Assembly: GCA_037576215.1 (NCBI GenBank)
Contig: JBANDB010000003.1
Location: forward strand, 5,456,001 to 5,520,000
DNA length: 64,000 nt
Source: Armillaria gallica
Taxonomy: Eukaryota; Basidiomycota; Agaricomycetes; Agaricales; Physalacriaceae
Reading direction: 5' to 3'
Shown: positions 1 to 11,293 of the stretch, piece by piece
Position numbering within the stretch: position 1 is the stretch's first letter
Layout of the letters: each line of letters starts with the position of its first letter
Made by a program: the position numbers and the translations under genes
The notes under the pieces: model-generated
The model's input: the letters and a program-made list of their open reading frames with translations, nothing else
Databases searched by the model: none
Told to the model about the DNA's origin: nothing

Positions 1-1
1 C

Positions 2-875
2 GTGCAGGACACTCATGAGGAGAGTGGCGAGGGGTGCCATCACAGAAGGCACAAAAGTTCGCGCCAAACTGCTGACCTTCGAAAGGGACGCGAGGAGGTA
101 CACGCTCAGATACTTTGTCAGCAATTTTCTGAGCATCCTTCAAAGTTCCTTCCTTGGCAGCGAGATCTTCAATGTTCGGCGGCTGGCTCCAGTCACCCTT
201 AGGCGAAGAACCCTAGAAAATAAAGTTCGCTAAGTCAACCACGCAAAATTTGGAAAGAAAATACGCACCCAAGGGTCTGAGTCCGAACTATCAGGCTCTG
301 CCTGTTGCACCTTACCATCTGGAGTCTGAGTTCCAGAAGCATCGTCCTCACCAGAGGAGGGTTGAGAGGCGGCATTGGACCAGGAAGACTTTCCCCAACC
401 AGACGAACCGTTGCCTTCAGCCGGTGATCCCATATGGACGTCGCTGTCAAAAGTAGAGGCCACAGGAGGCATCTCCTCGATCCGTTCAATAACAGCCTGC
501 GCTGCCTTAGAAACAGCAGCCAAACGGGGAGAAGTGAACGAAACTCGAGCTCCATGCCGGTTTGACATTTGAGCCCACTCGGCGTAGAAACCATGGAGGC
601 ATAGGAAATGCTTAGTACGGGTCGATAACCGCTTGAACTGGTGGTTGCCACGAAAATCCGCGTAATGGATAGAAATCAGAGTCTACAAAATTTAGAATAA
701 AAAGCAAAACGTGAAATAAAAAGGACACTACCTCTATATCCTTTGACTCGCGAAACCAGTCCTTGACGGCCTGAGCCGAAGAACTTTTGGGAAGGTTGAG
801 AGAGACAAGACGCTCAAGTCGAGCAACAAGCTCAGACAAGGCGGGGGGTTTAGGAGGAAAAACAATAACAGTCAT
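2..875 (-). CDS. Antisense element gene with zinc-knuckle-like motif (partial)
   Basis: A minus-strand gene whose 3' end lies beyond the left edge. Exons are 875-732, 682-269 and 212 to the edge. The introns (731-683, GTAGTG..TTGTAG; 268-213, GTGCGT..TTCTAG) keep phase 0 throughout, which supports the model. The start is the ATG at 875 (MTVIVFPPKPP). The visible 257 or so residues comprise a short helical N-terminus, a basic stretch around residues 60-75, a Ser/Asp/Gly-rich low-complexity middle with many acidic residues, and finally CAFCDGTPRHSPHEC. That last motif reads C-x2-C-x5-H-x4-C, one residue longer in the loop than a retroviral-type CCHC knuckle. I do not recognise the protein family. 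A nucleic-acid-binding or Gag-like role is inference from the knuckle and from its position inside the retroelement. Confidence 0.55.
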
Positions 876-1740
876 TGACTGGTTAAAGTCAGCCTAGCGA
901 ATTTTCCACCCTTTTATATGGAAGGAAAAGTACGCGTAGGGTCAAAACGGCTGATTCAACATTCATCGCGGACTTGTAAATTCTAAGCATCACTGCGGAT
1001 GGAAGGACAAGGATCCGAAATACAAGCCACGGCTCCAAAAATTCGCAACCCAACATCATACCTATCCTTAATCATTGATCCTGAGCAATGAACGATTTTG
1101 GATGGCCAAAACCATTGAAAAATTAAAGTCAGGGGGAGGGGACATGGTATCCATGTTGTGATGCATTGAAACACCACGTAGTACACCACACATTCATTTG
1201 AACATAAAAACACGCCAACTCATGAAAGAAAACCAACCAGAAAACGCGAAATTTTAACACCCTACTCAAACAAGAAAACACGCGATATTTCTTGATCCAG
1301 GCCATACCAAAATAACTGGTGAAAGAGAAGTTGTCCAAAAGGATATCAGTAACGAAATAACAACTACGTTATATCTCGGAAACATGACGAACCACCGGCA
1401 AACGAAAACAGCATCCATATCTCTGACATATCAAGAAAGCTATTTTGGGAAAAATGGACTTGGCAAAAATACGCCAAGGCCGGAAATCACGCAAAAGTCA
1501 CTCTGAAATGGATATGACGTCACGACCTTTAATGGGGGATGCGAACTTTGAGTTCGAAACCCTTATTAAGGAAACTCCACTCAAATTCACACAAAAATAC
1601 AAGTCAGAAAATGAAATATTTATTGCACTTCCGTGCGGTACATTCAACAACAAAAATAATATGCCCGAAGGCGCGGTGTACAACAAGAGATTGTTTAAAG
1701 TCCAAGGGACTATGCAAAACTACGCGGAGATACTACAAAT
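876..1740. other. Spacer between the two antisense genes
   Basis: AT-rich spacer between the divergent-in-position, same-strand genes. It holds an exact copy (1116-1138) of the 23-bp polypurine-tract region found next to the 3' LTR. The plus-strand reading frame 1445-1810 overlaps the tail of the next gene, has no splice or domain support, and I do not treat it as a gene. Nothing else recognised. Confidence 0.5.
1116..1138 (+). repeat. Internal copy of the polypurine-tract region
   Basis: Identical over 23 bp to 3917-3939, the sequence immediately upstream of the LTR; both end AAAGTCAGGGGGAG. The copies are 2.8 kb apart. Flanks diverge after the purine run (GGGACATGG here, ATGATGAGC at the LTR). 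It could be a central polypurine tract or a duplication relic. Confidence 0.55.
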
Positions 1741-3535
1741 TTATTCATCGCCCTGGAGTTCATCCTCCTCCTCTTCCGCATCCGGATCCTCATCGCTAGG
1801 CGCCTCTTGAGCCTCCAAGTCGGCCAACTCCTCGCCCTCCAATACTCCCTTTTCAAAAAGTTCGGAAACCAACTCGATGTTGTCGAGATGGTTGGCTAGG
1901 AAAAGAGACGGGATGTTACTGTCGGAGTCATTCATCTGGCGCCCTTCTTGACGAAGACAGTGGAGGAAAAGCCGAATCTCGGTAACAAGAGCTGCAAAAA
2001 TAAAGTCAGAAAAACTTCGAAATTAAAAAGTTCGGGACTTACGAGTTTCGGGCACAAAGACTGGCTCCAATGTGTTGACATAAGACCGGTTCTGCACAAC
2101 ACAATTGTGCTTATGAATAGTGCACCGGAAGCACTTAGCAGAACCGGATCGAACGCTACGGCACTGAGCGTTAGCCTTGCTACAGGCATCACAAGCCACC
2201 GACATCTAAACCAACGAGTCAAAGAAAAGTTCGGAAACAAAATAAATAACTCACGAAGTGGCCAATTTTACCGGCCAGTTCCCTCTTGAAAAAGGCGCCT
2301 TGGCAGCCAACGTACTCCCCGAAATCTTGATCAGGGACAAGGAGGCCCATGGGGCATAAATCCTCGTGAGATAAGGAATGAGCGTTCTTCGGGATGGGTT
2401 CACCCAAACCCCCGCGTTTGCGAACGACAGCAACCGTCTCCTCTTTAATCTTGTGAGGGCGGCCACGAAGTTTGGAGCCAGCTAAAAAGTTCAGAATTAG
2501 AAAATTAGAAGATCAAACTGAAAAGTCAGGACTTACGAGTATCAGGGGCACGACCCTTTTGCTTTTGTTGGCGAGTCAAGCGAGGAGGGGAAGGCGAAGC
2601 TTGATGAAGAGACTTAGAAGGAGAGGCTTGTTCCTCATCCGAAGCTATGAAACATCGTCAACCAACAGAAAATTAAAGTGTGCGGAAATAAAAACTTACA
2701 CAAAATTCGCTTGCGAAGGTGACTGGAACTAGCAATCGGAGGAGCAGGCAAAGATTCAGGAGCAGGCGAAGGCGAAGGAAAATGAATGGGAGGAGAAGGA
2801 ACCCGAGGCGGAGGTGCACGAAACCCAGCTGGCAGCCAAGGAACCCGTACTTCCACCTGTTTATGCCTCAAGCCAAAGCCCGGACCATCTACAAGAAGTT
2901 AGCACCTGAAAATAAAACCAAAAATTAAAAAAGTTCGCGTACCATTTATATTTTTGGGACCAAACTTATACTTCTTCAGCGGTGGCGGGACAGGAGTCGA
3001 ACCTTGAGATTCAGGAGTAGGCATATGTGGCATCGGAGGAATGAGAATTTCAGGCCCAGGAGAGAATACGGGTGCAGGCGATTGTTCCAGGAGCGTGGGC
3101 GTCGAAATTTTAGGCGCAGGCGGCACCTCTTCAGATTCTGAATCAGTCTCCATTTCGATAGGATCGATGTTAACACCGCATTTAAGCTGAAAAAGTTCGA
3201 GATCAGCTGAAAAAGTTCGAAAAGAAAAGAAAAGGACATACAGCCTCAGCGACGAGATCATTGTATTCATCACAGCAATCGTTGACGAGATCTTGATTAA
3301 CTTGTGCCAGCAAGCCCCAGATCTGGCTCTCCAATGCCATCCACTGCCTATCGGGTAAAAAGCCCTCCTCGCCGTAGATCCAGGCGGTATGCAAACGTCT
3401 CCAAGACACAAACACGGAGCGAACCCATGCATCCGAAGGCATGGCTGCATCCGAACTTTCGGCAGGATGACGAAGGCAATAGCGAAGTGTAGCTAAGGCT
3501 TCGGCAAAAGGAGGACGAATAGGGGAAGCAGACAT
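1741..3535 (-). CDS. Antisense element gene: Zn2Cys6 cluster and AT-hook protein
   Basis: Seven exons on the minus strand. The start is the ATG at 3535 (MSASPIRPP) and the stop is at 1741. Clear introns include 3241-3187 (GTATGT..TTTCAG), 2942-2889 (GTACGC..TTGTAG with TGCTAAC branch site), and four more near 2699, 2535, 2250 and 2040; phases agree at every junction. The protein has a helical, Trp-rich N-terminus (about 98 residues), a long Pro/Ser-rich middle, and an AT-hook core RGRPHK. Then comes a cysteine cluster of form C-x2-C-x6-C-x10-C-x2-C-x6-C, matching the fungal Zn(II)2Cys6 binuclear DNA-binding motif with a longer middle loop. The C-terminal tail is strongly acidic. It looks like a DNA-binding, possibly transcription-regulating protein encoded antisense to the retroelement genome. 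Family membership beyond the motifs is not recognised. Confidence 0.65.
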
Positions 3536-3940
3536 AGTAAAACTACGGAAGAGTACAGTAAAAACTACGCTACTAAAAGTATGCGGACAGTTGGAACTGT
3601 GAGCGTTGGTGGAGAATCAAAGTAAAAGTCAACGACTTTTATACTTCGAAAACGACACACGAGCCATGACCGACACCGATGACAAAAATGGCTTTGAAAC
3701 AAAGAACTTAGGCCAAAAGTTCGCGAACCATTCCAGCGCTACATGAGAACTCTGCAGCAAAAACGACGCAAGGTTCTATCACATCATCGGAAGAACTACC
3801 AGGCACATATCAGTCCAAATCTGGACTGCGAAGCGTGCACTTAGCAACAGAATTCTAGTTGCAATCGGAAAATATCAGAAAGAAGCAAACAGTGGGAAAA
3901 TATGACGGCAATTCAATGAAAAATTAAAGTCAGGGGGAGA
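3536..3940. other. Promoter-side spacer of the antisense gene, up to the PPT
   Basis: Non-coding stretch between the ATG of the Zn2Cys6 gene and the LTR. It contains one AAAAGTTCG motif (3714-3722), a signature repeated across the element, and at its right end the polypurine tract. It presumably holds the promoter of the antisense gene; no TATA-type element is convincing. Confidence 0.4.
3917..3939 (+). promoter_or_regulatory. Polypurine tract (plus-strand primer site)
   Basis: AAAGTCAGGGGGAG followed one base later by TGATGA, the start of the LTR. A purine run at this exact position is the expected primer site for plus-strand synthesis and fixes the sense orientation of the element as left to right. 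Confidence 0.55.
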
Positions 3941-5263
3941 TGATGAGCCTCAAGGCTCTGTGCGCTCTGAAATCGCGAACACCACTTACAATTTATCGCC
4001 TATCTCCCTTACGCGGCCTTTCACTAAACCAAACGTTGCAAGTCTGGCACAGGTCGAATCATATTAAATTTCCCACTCCATGCGAACTTTCACTCCGATA
4101 TCTATGAGTCATTGTGCCTCAAGGCACATTGATTGCCAATCCTTCCGCAGTAAATTAGACACGCGTCATTATTCTGGGCCTTTGCACGTGGACAGAGCCA
4201 TACGATCACGCGGTTTAACTACGCGTAGGCTATGCATAGCTACAGATTCTCAAGAGGCCATATGGATATGCTTTTACAGCTTAGAAATATAGTAGAGATT
4301 AGTGAGCCATTAACTGCGGCTGAGTAAGTAGTAAGTAAATTAGTAAACCTTCCGTAGCTTTATTAGGCTACGCAAACTTTTAATAAGTATGCACAGTAGA
4401 GTAGCACACGGTATAGTGAACTACGGTTACAAATAGTTCGCTACGCTCACAAATCATGTACTGCGGTTATCAAGCCAAGGCAAAAGTTCGCTTACTTAGC
4501 AAGTACAGTTCTGTAGTATAAAAGATAACGGCCTGTAGGTAGAAAAAGGAGAGTTCTCCATAGAGGATACATACACCACACATACCACCCAATACACATG
4601 AATTAAAGTTAATATCTCTACGTTCTTAAGAGATATAACACTTGGCGAAGTTTCTCCAAAACTCGCTAGCTACCCAGTGTTAAATAACTTGATTCACGTC
4701 CTCTCGTCCAAAACACAAGCAAGGGTATCATATAAAGACTACCTTGTTTGTCATCCTCCTGTCATAAATTTGTATACCTGAAGACTTCAAAGGGTAATCC
4801 GTAGCTAGGATTCCGAACTTTAGTCTCTAACACCAACAGCATACTGTTCCTATAAGTTAGGAATGATACTAATTCGAGTTTCTCTAGATAAGCCAGCTCC
4901 ATCTCTGCGTTTCTCTAAAGAAAGTACGCGAGCATAGGAAAATAGATTCTACCGGAACCGTAGCCAGGATTCCGACACCACATAGTTCGCGCCGCATCTA
5001 GGTCGCCCCCGCTCAGCATACATCCACATTTACGTATCTTTTCCCTTCCAGGAAAGTTCGCGTACATACTTTGAGCCTCTGAACAGCCTTCAGAGAATCA
5101 TAACAAAGCATAGCAATACTTCGCTACACCACCAGGAAGCTACAGTCATCGCACAGAGGTGCAAGACTAGACTCGCTAGAACCTGCCTTCAGATTCTGTG
5201 CTTGACTACACTCGCCGTAACAGGTCTTGTGTTTTCTGCCCGCAGGAGTCTATAGGTTCATCA
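3941..5263 (+). repeat. 3' LTR (1,323 bp)
   Basis: Bounded by TGATGA..TCATCA. The right edge coincides with the point where homology to the other two TPR-CHAT upstream regions begins; 5264-5268 (TCGTA) is the likely target duplication. No open frame of note. It contains several xAAGTTCG motifs (for example 4482-4490, 5051-5059), the same signature seen in the introns of the antisense genes. The element landed about 630 bp upstream of the first TPR-CHAT copy. The matching 5' LTR is outside the window. Confidence 0.6.
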
Positions 5264-5266
5264 TCG

Positions 5267-8200
5267 TAACCCCATATCCTTAAAAGATCATAATTACCGC
5301 AAAACTTCCATTCACCTGGCGTGCACACGAAGTCAATCACGAACATCCTTGAGTTGTTTATCTATGATAAAAGTCCTTTCCTGAAGACATTTGGCACGCT
5401 CACAGAACGATCCCTCGTCAACGTTATGCCTCTTCACACTCCCGTCAGTCCCTTCGTCTCCTTGCCTATGCCAATGTCCACGCAACCATCATACATGATC
5501 AGCCTTTGGTAAGTAAATGTATAGGGCTTCTCATTCCAATGCTCTGCTCTGATAAACTTCCTTGCTTTGATGCATATCAGACGTTTCTCGCCGAGGCTAA
5601 AATATGAGAATCCAAAAGTGAATGCAAATTGAAGTCACGGTGAAGCGGGCACTGATGTGAAGCAGTGGACGAAGGATATTGGGTCCACGCATGCGGGAGA
5701 AGATACTGAACAAATTGAAGCCATAGGCGCTGATGTCGGAGATAGGCCGGGCCGTGATGCCAGGCGAAGGGTATTGGGACCAGCACAAGGGATGCATTGA
5801 TTGAGTTCACCGCATTACCTCATGTATGCTGAACCAGCGTGTATATTTACTGCCCCAAAAACCTCCACCATACAGTCCTACAACCCCTTCTATGTCTCAT
5901 CAGAACTTCAGGTGAGTTCTCGAGGTATTCTCAGTCATTACTCTGTGCAATTCCTGACATTCTGTGCTCGTATCAGTCATCATCATGCCGACGGGGAATC
6001 CGAGGACAAAGTCAACGGTCTTGAACTTCGGAGGTTTGTCAAGTTGCACTCCGCGCATAGGACATTCTGTTCTGATAGTGTTAATGACAGGGTATCGGGG
6101 GCACAAGACTCGGAGTTCGAGTAAGTCTCATATAGTCTGCTTGTGAATGTACCTCACGCTTTCGATAATAGTTTATATGATTCCTTCACGGATGATATCC
6201 TGCGCCAATTGCCATCCATGTACCCCCAGGCAGAAGCTGTGACACCGTATGGTCTCGGCAGCTATGAGCACACAATTCTTCAATCCCTGCAATGGGACCC
6301 CAACATGAGCTCCCTTGATAAGCTCATAACGATTTGCGAGTCTTCGAGCTCCCATTTTCCTGATGGTCATCCATTGAAAGCCAGCCTCCTTGGCTGACTT
6401 GGAACGGTTCTGAAGATGAAAGGATTGGAAGACGAAGCCATGGACGCCTTTGAACGTGCTCTCGATGCTGCTGATGTGGACTCCAATAGCCTGAGACTCA
6501 TGCGCATCTGCTTTTCCAATATCGGTGACCTGCTCAGCGGCCGTTACAAGCGGCTTGGAGAGGCAGAGGATCTACATAAAGCGATCTGGGCACAGGAGAT
6601 GTGCATTGCTTGCACTGCAGCAGATGGAAATAGCAGGCTTGATCGCTATTATCACTTTCTTTCATTCTCATTGAAAAAATGTTGGGACCTCCTCAAGGAC
6701 GAGGAGGATCTCAACCGACTGTTGTACTATGTGGAAAAAGCTGTCGAATCGAATCCATCCAATGCCCTCCACCAACTCCATCTCAGCCTTGCCCTTCGTG
6801 CCATCTATAAACATCATCACACACTTGCGCTTCTTGATTGGGCAATTCGTGTTATGCGGAGCACAGTCTCCTCCTCAATGCCCTGTTATCGCATAGTGAT
6901 ACTGACCGAGCTTGCCGAAAGCTATCACAGTCGTTTTCATCATGTCCAGGATCCATCTGACGCCTCCACCTGCATAAAATGCATTGATCAGGCCATGGAG
7001 TGCGGAAAGATACTAAGCTTCTCCAAGCATGGTATGCTCCTCGACTGTCTGCTCGATGTATTCAGGTGGAATGATGACGTCCAGTGCTATGAGCGTGCCC
7101 TCGTGATATGCGAAACTCTACTAGCTGATACGTCCCTCTCTAACTCTGAACAGTGCTTGGTTCATCTGGTGCTTGGAAATACACTTCTTGTGCCATGCAA
7201 GAAGGGTGTACTCTCACCTGTTCCACGCCAATTGGAAAAATGCATCCAAATGCTCAAACACGTTATCGAGTGCACTTCCCCAGAACATTATCAGTGTTGC
7301 AGATATGTGCCGTACAAATCTCTCTGCAGAGCCTTCAGGCTTTGGTTCCAAATCGAGACTGCAACTGTTGAGGAATTGGAATATGCCATCTCAATTGGCA
7401 GGAAGGCGGTTGAACTTGCCTCGGAGGGGGATAAGGCCGATTGTCTACTGGCACTTGGGATGATCCTCAATAGCTATTCAGCAGCCGTCCGTTCAAGAAA
7501 AAACAATGAGCAATCCGTCTTAGTCTTTCGCCAGGCTTCGCAGCTGTCCTCCCCTGGTAGCGGCGACACACACCTCATGTCTGCCATATGTGAGGCAAAT
7601 GCATGCGCTATTATGCAGGACTGGACAGGCTGTATCAATGCATACACCATTGCTATGGAAGCTGTCCAGCATTGGACCTGGCTGGGCCTGTCTGTAGTGC
7701 AGCAGCACAGGGTTATCTCCCAGTCCCACGTCAAAATAAATACAATGGGAAGGCATGCTGCATTTGTGGCAGTGATCTTCGGGGACAGCGGACTGGCGCT
7801 CGAGTGGACAGAACAATGCAGGTCTATTGTATGGCAACGTGTTCTCAACCTTCGTGTGTCCATGGATGTGTTAGCCGGTGTGGAACCTACTCTGGCCCGC
7901 AGGCTTGGAGAAGTATCAGACTTGCTCCAGAGGGGTGCCTACTTTGACCTGCAGCTTGGGATGGAAGAGGGTAGTTTGGAGATTGGAAAACAGCAACGGT
8001 ACCGCTTGGCTGAAGAATGGGAAGATCTCGTCACCCAAGCACGCAAGCTTCCAGGATTCACAGACTTTCTCAAACCAAAGGATAGTGCCTATTTCACATC
8101 TTGTGAGTTCGGAGGCATGGTTGTGCTTTTGAATGTTTACAATAGGAGATGCCATGCGATTGTCCTTGGAAATAACAAGGGAAAGCTCGTGGTGTGCCCA

Positions 8201-9650
8201 CTCAAACAGATGAACGAGAAACTTGCCACCACTCTGCAAACATGCCTGCGCGAGACCTTGCAGCAATCTGGTCACCATTCGTGCAACGCACGGGCATCTG
8301 AAGCCTGGTCTGGCCATGCCGAGCACGATGTGATGTCCAACGTGTTGTCTGTGCTTTGGAAGACGGTCGTGAAGCCGCTCTTCGACTTCCTCGATCTCAA
8401 GGTTTGCTCTTTACCTTACTTATGCAAACATACAACTAACATGCAGGTTCAAAAGCCGCACGACTCCTCGAGTGAGTCCAACCCTCCACGCCTTTGGTGG
8501 TGCCCGACAGGCCTTCTATCATTCCTTCCCCTACACACTGCTGGCCTATTTAACACGGCAGAGCATGGTACCAAAGTCTATGAATTTGTAGCTTCATCCT
8601 ACACGCCCATGGTCGGTATCCTCGCCGATATCAGCAACCAACGGTCAGAGGAGTTTGGCGGTCTCCTAACTGTCTGCCAGCCACACATGCCAGGCCAGAA
8701 TTGAATCCCGAAGACTGAGGACGAGGTATGCTCAGTGGTCCAAGTTGCTGTCGAAAGTGGTCTCGCGATGGATATTACATCTTTGGATAATGATAATGCG
8801 ACCCTGGAGGCAGTCCTCAGCGGCATGGCGGGGCATAGCTGGATCCATTTTGCATGCCATGCGTGCCAGGACCCTACTCAGCCGCTCGAGAGCGTGTTCA
8901 TGCTTGGGGGGACCCTAAGGAGGGCCGTCCTCTTAAGCTGACCGAAATTTCCGAGCGTGCAAACAGGAACGCAGATTTTGCTTTCTTGTCCGCCTGCCAG
9001 ACCGCGATGGGTGACACTTCGCTATCTGAAGAATCGGTCCATCTCGCCGTGGGCATGCTCATAGCTGGGTACCGCAGAGTCATCGCGACCATGTGGGCAG
9101 TCAATGACAGCGATGCGCCTATTATTGCAGAGATGGTGTACAAATATATGCTCTCAGATGGGAAGGCAGACAGCGAAAAGTCATGCCTAGCACTGCACCA
9201 TGCAACGGCCTCGCTGTGAGAGAAGGTGGGGGAGAAGGCTTTCAAGAGGTGGGTGCCATTTATACACTATGGAGCTTGATTGTCAAGGCTGGGACTCAGA
9301 GTAATATGGTCACTTACATATACACCGCGATGGTTTCATAAATTCATATCCTCTGGAAGTCTCCAGTCGTTTCTTTCATCTTCTATTTCTTTCTTCACTT
9401 GGCTTGCTAATGTACTCGTTATGACTTACGACCTCCCAAAACTTGTGGCCTACAAAACTTCCAATGTCATCTGCAATCTTCTATATCACGATTCGCATCT
9501 GGGCGTCGTACAAATGAGGGTGGTGATGTACTTATTTAGCACTTACTTCCCCTGTTGTGTACGTAATGTCTGGGACCGGCATTCACCGTGTGGACACTGC
9601 CATGTAATACTACCTACCTACCTACCTACTGCAAATCTCATATGATAATT
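5267..9650 (+). repeat. Segmental duplication, TPR-CHAT unit copy 1
   Basis: Closely similar to 57471-61500 across promoter and gene, and more distantly to 24304-28620. After the gene, 9280-9480 still matches 28454-28640 (the 3' flank of copy 2), while copy 3 diverges soon after its stop codon. Most differences between copies 1 and 3 are transitions. Confidence 0.75.
5892..9279 (+). pseudogene. TPR-CHAT protein, decayed copy 1
   Basis: Same exon layout as the intact copy at 25005-28453. The start is the ATG at 5892 (MSHQNF), with three short 5' introns, a long exon and a late intron after 8403. Helical TPR-like repeats are followed by a CHAT caspase-like domain (His in GHSWIHFACH, Cys in LSACQTAMGD). 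It is broken by: TGA at 6395-6397, shared with copy 3, where copy 2 has CGA; TGA at 8702-8704, where the other copies have CCA; loss of one G in a G run near 8908 (six Gs against seven in copy 3), shifting the frame; and TGA at 9217, where copy 3 has CGA. The first stop predates the copy 1/copy 3 split. The N-terminal exon boundaries are supported because all junctions keep phase 2. Confidence 0.85.
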
Positions 9651-10135
9651 TATCTCGTTCATCTGGATCTCGAGAAAAGGCAAGAGAGTTCCTGTCATCC
9701 GAGTTGAACCTACCTTCCTTAAACCGAGTAGCTGGGGAAAGAGATGGCAGTGTAGGAGCAAAGACCTAGAATAGCCTTGTTAGTAGGAAGACAATCACCA
9801 CTTAGCAGGTAGAAAACAAGAGAGTTCGAGCTGGGGAACACCATATTTCGTTATCGAAACAAGTTACAGTGACGCTGAGGAGTTCAAACGAGTCTGAGCG
9901 GGTGGTCATACCGAGGCCAATCCGTGGGTCTGGGTCACCGTCAGTGAAGGTTCATAAGAGCAAATTTATTGTGACAGCGTAGAAGGAAGGGAAGAACATC
10001 GTGCACAACCACACAAGCAGTATCTTGTAAGCTAATCGACATAGGCGGAGAAAAAGTACTATCATAGGCTTGTAGCAGATGAAAAAGCAAACAACCATAA
10101 AAGGTGAACATAGGCGTGGTAAAAATATTGAAATG
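9290..10135. other. Spacer between TPR-CHAT copy 1 and SRA copy 1
   Basis: No gene seen. The first 200 bp and the stretch 9780-9960 match the spacer after TPR-CHAT copy 2 (28454-29170 and 30385-30420), which shows that the CHAT-SRA gene order was duplicated as one unit. A short CTAC tetranucleotide run sits near 9611-9628. Confidence 0.6.
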
Positions 10136-11293
10136 TCATCCTCCGCAATCCTCCATATCGCTATACTTGCTCTTCTGAGGACCACAATCAAAAAGACTGA
10201 AGGGTGGCGGGAACTCTGCTTTGACGCGCATGCGTAGGGCAGTGCACACTTTCTGGTGCTTGCGGGGAGGAGGGTCGCCGAGAGTGCTCCCCAATCTCTT
10301 GTGCGCAGGAGGCAGAGGCTCGGCTTTAACACACGGAGATGGCTTGGCCGACGAGTGTGTACTGCCGACCTTGATATTGACCTCAGGATACTGCAAAAGA
10401 GGGATGGAATAGGCAACGATGACTGGGCTTTCCGCTTTGACCGGGTATTGCAGAGTATCATCGCAGAGCTTCCCGACTTTGACTGCTGAGACAGGCAATA
10501 GACGAGCACCACTGTCTGAATTCAAATGGGCGGGATATGATTGGTTCAAAGCGATTTGCTGCCAATTCGCTGGAAGGGTGTATGAAGATGTCTTGGATTC
10601 ATTGAAGAAAGGCAGCTTGGGTCGGGTCGAGAAGAGGCTCTGCATTGGCGCAGACGGCTCGGGCACCTTGGCAGGCTCTGGTGTTTTGGTGGGAGCATCA
10701 GACTCGGGATAAGTACATCCAGAACTTGCCTCGCGTTCCGACGGGTAGTTGGTTAGGAAGTCACTGTATATCAATTCAGCCATTGCAGAGCAACAAAACG
10801 CCAGCTTCGTACCTCCAACTTGAACAAAATAACCTCGAACCCATTCCCATCTCGTTTCTTGTAGCACGCTGTTACTTTGTACAACACTTCATAACGAAAT
10901 CTAGCTGCAAGTCAGTCGTCGTTATGCGAAAACAAAGGGCAAGCATACCCATTATTGGGGGCGTATTTCGAATGAAGCCTGTATCCTCGAATAATGCGCA
11001 CAGGCTGGTCCAACTCCATAGTGTTCTGAGAGACATCAGAAAAGAAATTGGCAAGAAAGAAGACATGTTTCCATGAGTGTACTCCTGGTCCTTAACCTGC
11101 ATCGTCCCATCCTTGCTCCGTCCACCTATCGCCCAATCAGCGCCTAGTAAAACATCCCAGCAACACCACAAACCTTCCACACATAACCGACTGCAAAGAA
11201 AAGATCAGAAACGACTCGACGATGAAAACAGGAGCCACGTACATTCTATCGCCCTTGTCCTTGTTAAACTCCTCAGCCTGCAACACAACCATG
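10136..11293 (-). pseudogene. SRA-YDG domain protein, 5'-truncated copy
   Basis: Minus-strand relative of the intact gene at 30585-32122. The sequence starts only within the second half of the SRA domain (EEFNKDKGDRI) because a recombination junction at about 11293 replaces the 5' half with the upstream region of the luciferase-like gene. Downstream exons follow the intact copy with the same introns: EGGRSKDGT, then SKYAPNNG, then RYEVLYKV. The YDG signature is altered to YEV. The last exon opens with TGA where the intact copy has CGT. The C-terminal tail keeps the VKAE motifs and the basic cluster, ending at 10136. The missing start, the altered signature and the nonsense codon make function unlikely. 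Confidence 0.8.

Larger units (their letters stand above)
1..5263 (+). mobile_element. LTR retrotransposon, right-hand part, with antisense genes
   Basis: The right end is defined by comparison with two paralogous upstream regions. DNA from 5267 onward (TAA[C/T]CCCATATCC) is shared with positions 24304 and 57471, whereas everything to the left is not. The segment just inside that edge begins TGATGA (3941) and ends TCATCA (5263), a perfect 6-bp inverted end typical of an LTR. It is preceded by a polypurine-like AGGGGGAGA. Both genes inside (2-875 and 1741-3535) lie on the minus strand and contain spliceosomal introns. The left part, with the presumed gag-pol and the 5' LTR, is outside the window, so the superfamily is inferred (Ty3/Gypsy-like from the PPT/TGATG style). 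The opposite orientation cannot be fully excluded, because no reverse transcriptase is visible here. Confidence 0.6.

Noticed and set aside
1445..1810. 121-codon plus-strand frame between the antisense genes
   Set aside because: Its end overlaps the acidic tail of the Zn2Cys6 gene, where the serine run is simply the complement of acidic codons; no motif.
1..5263. Retroelement oriented on the minus strand with the two genes as gag
   Set aside because: No plausible primer-binding site follows the LTR on that side, the purine tract lies on the plus strand at the LTR border, and multi-intron sense genes would lose their introns on transposition. Not fully excluded.
5577..5810. Minus-strand frames upstream of each TPR-CHAT copy
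   Set aside because: Present at all three loci only because the upstream DNA is duplicated; codons are not conserved preferentially and the third copy differs in frame.
6380..6420. The shared TGA at 6395 might be removed by an intron
   Set aside because: A GT..AG pair could be drawn (about 6366-6416), but it would delete repeat residues that the intact copy encodes, and the sites are poor.
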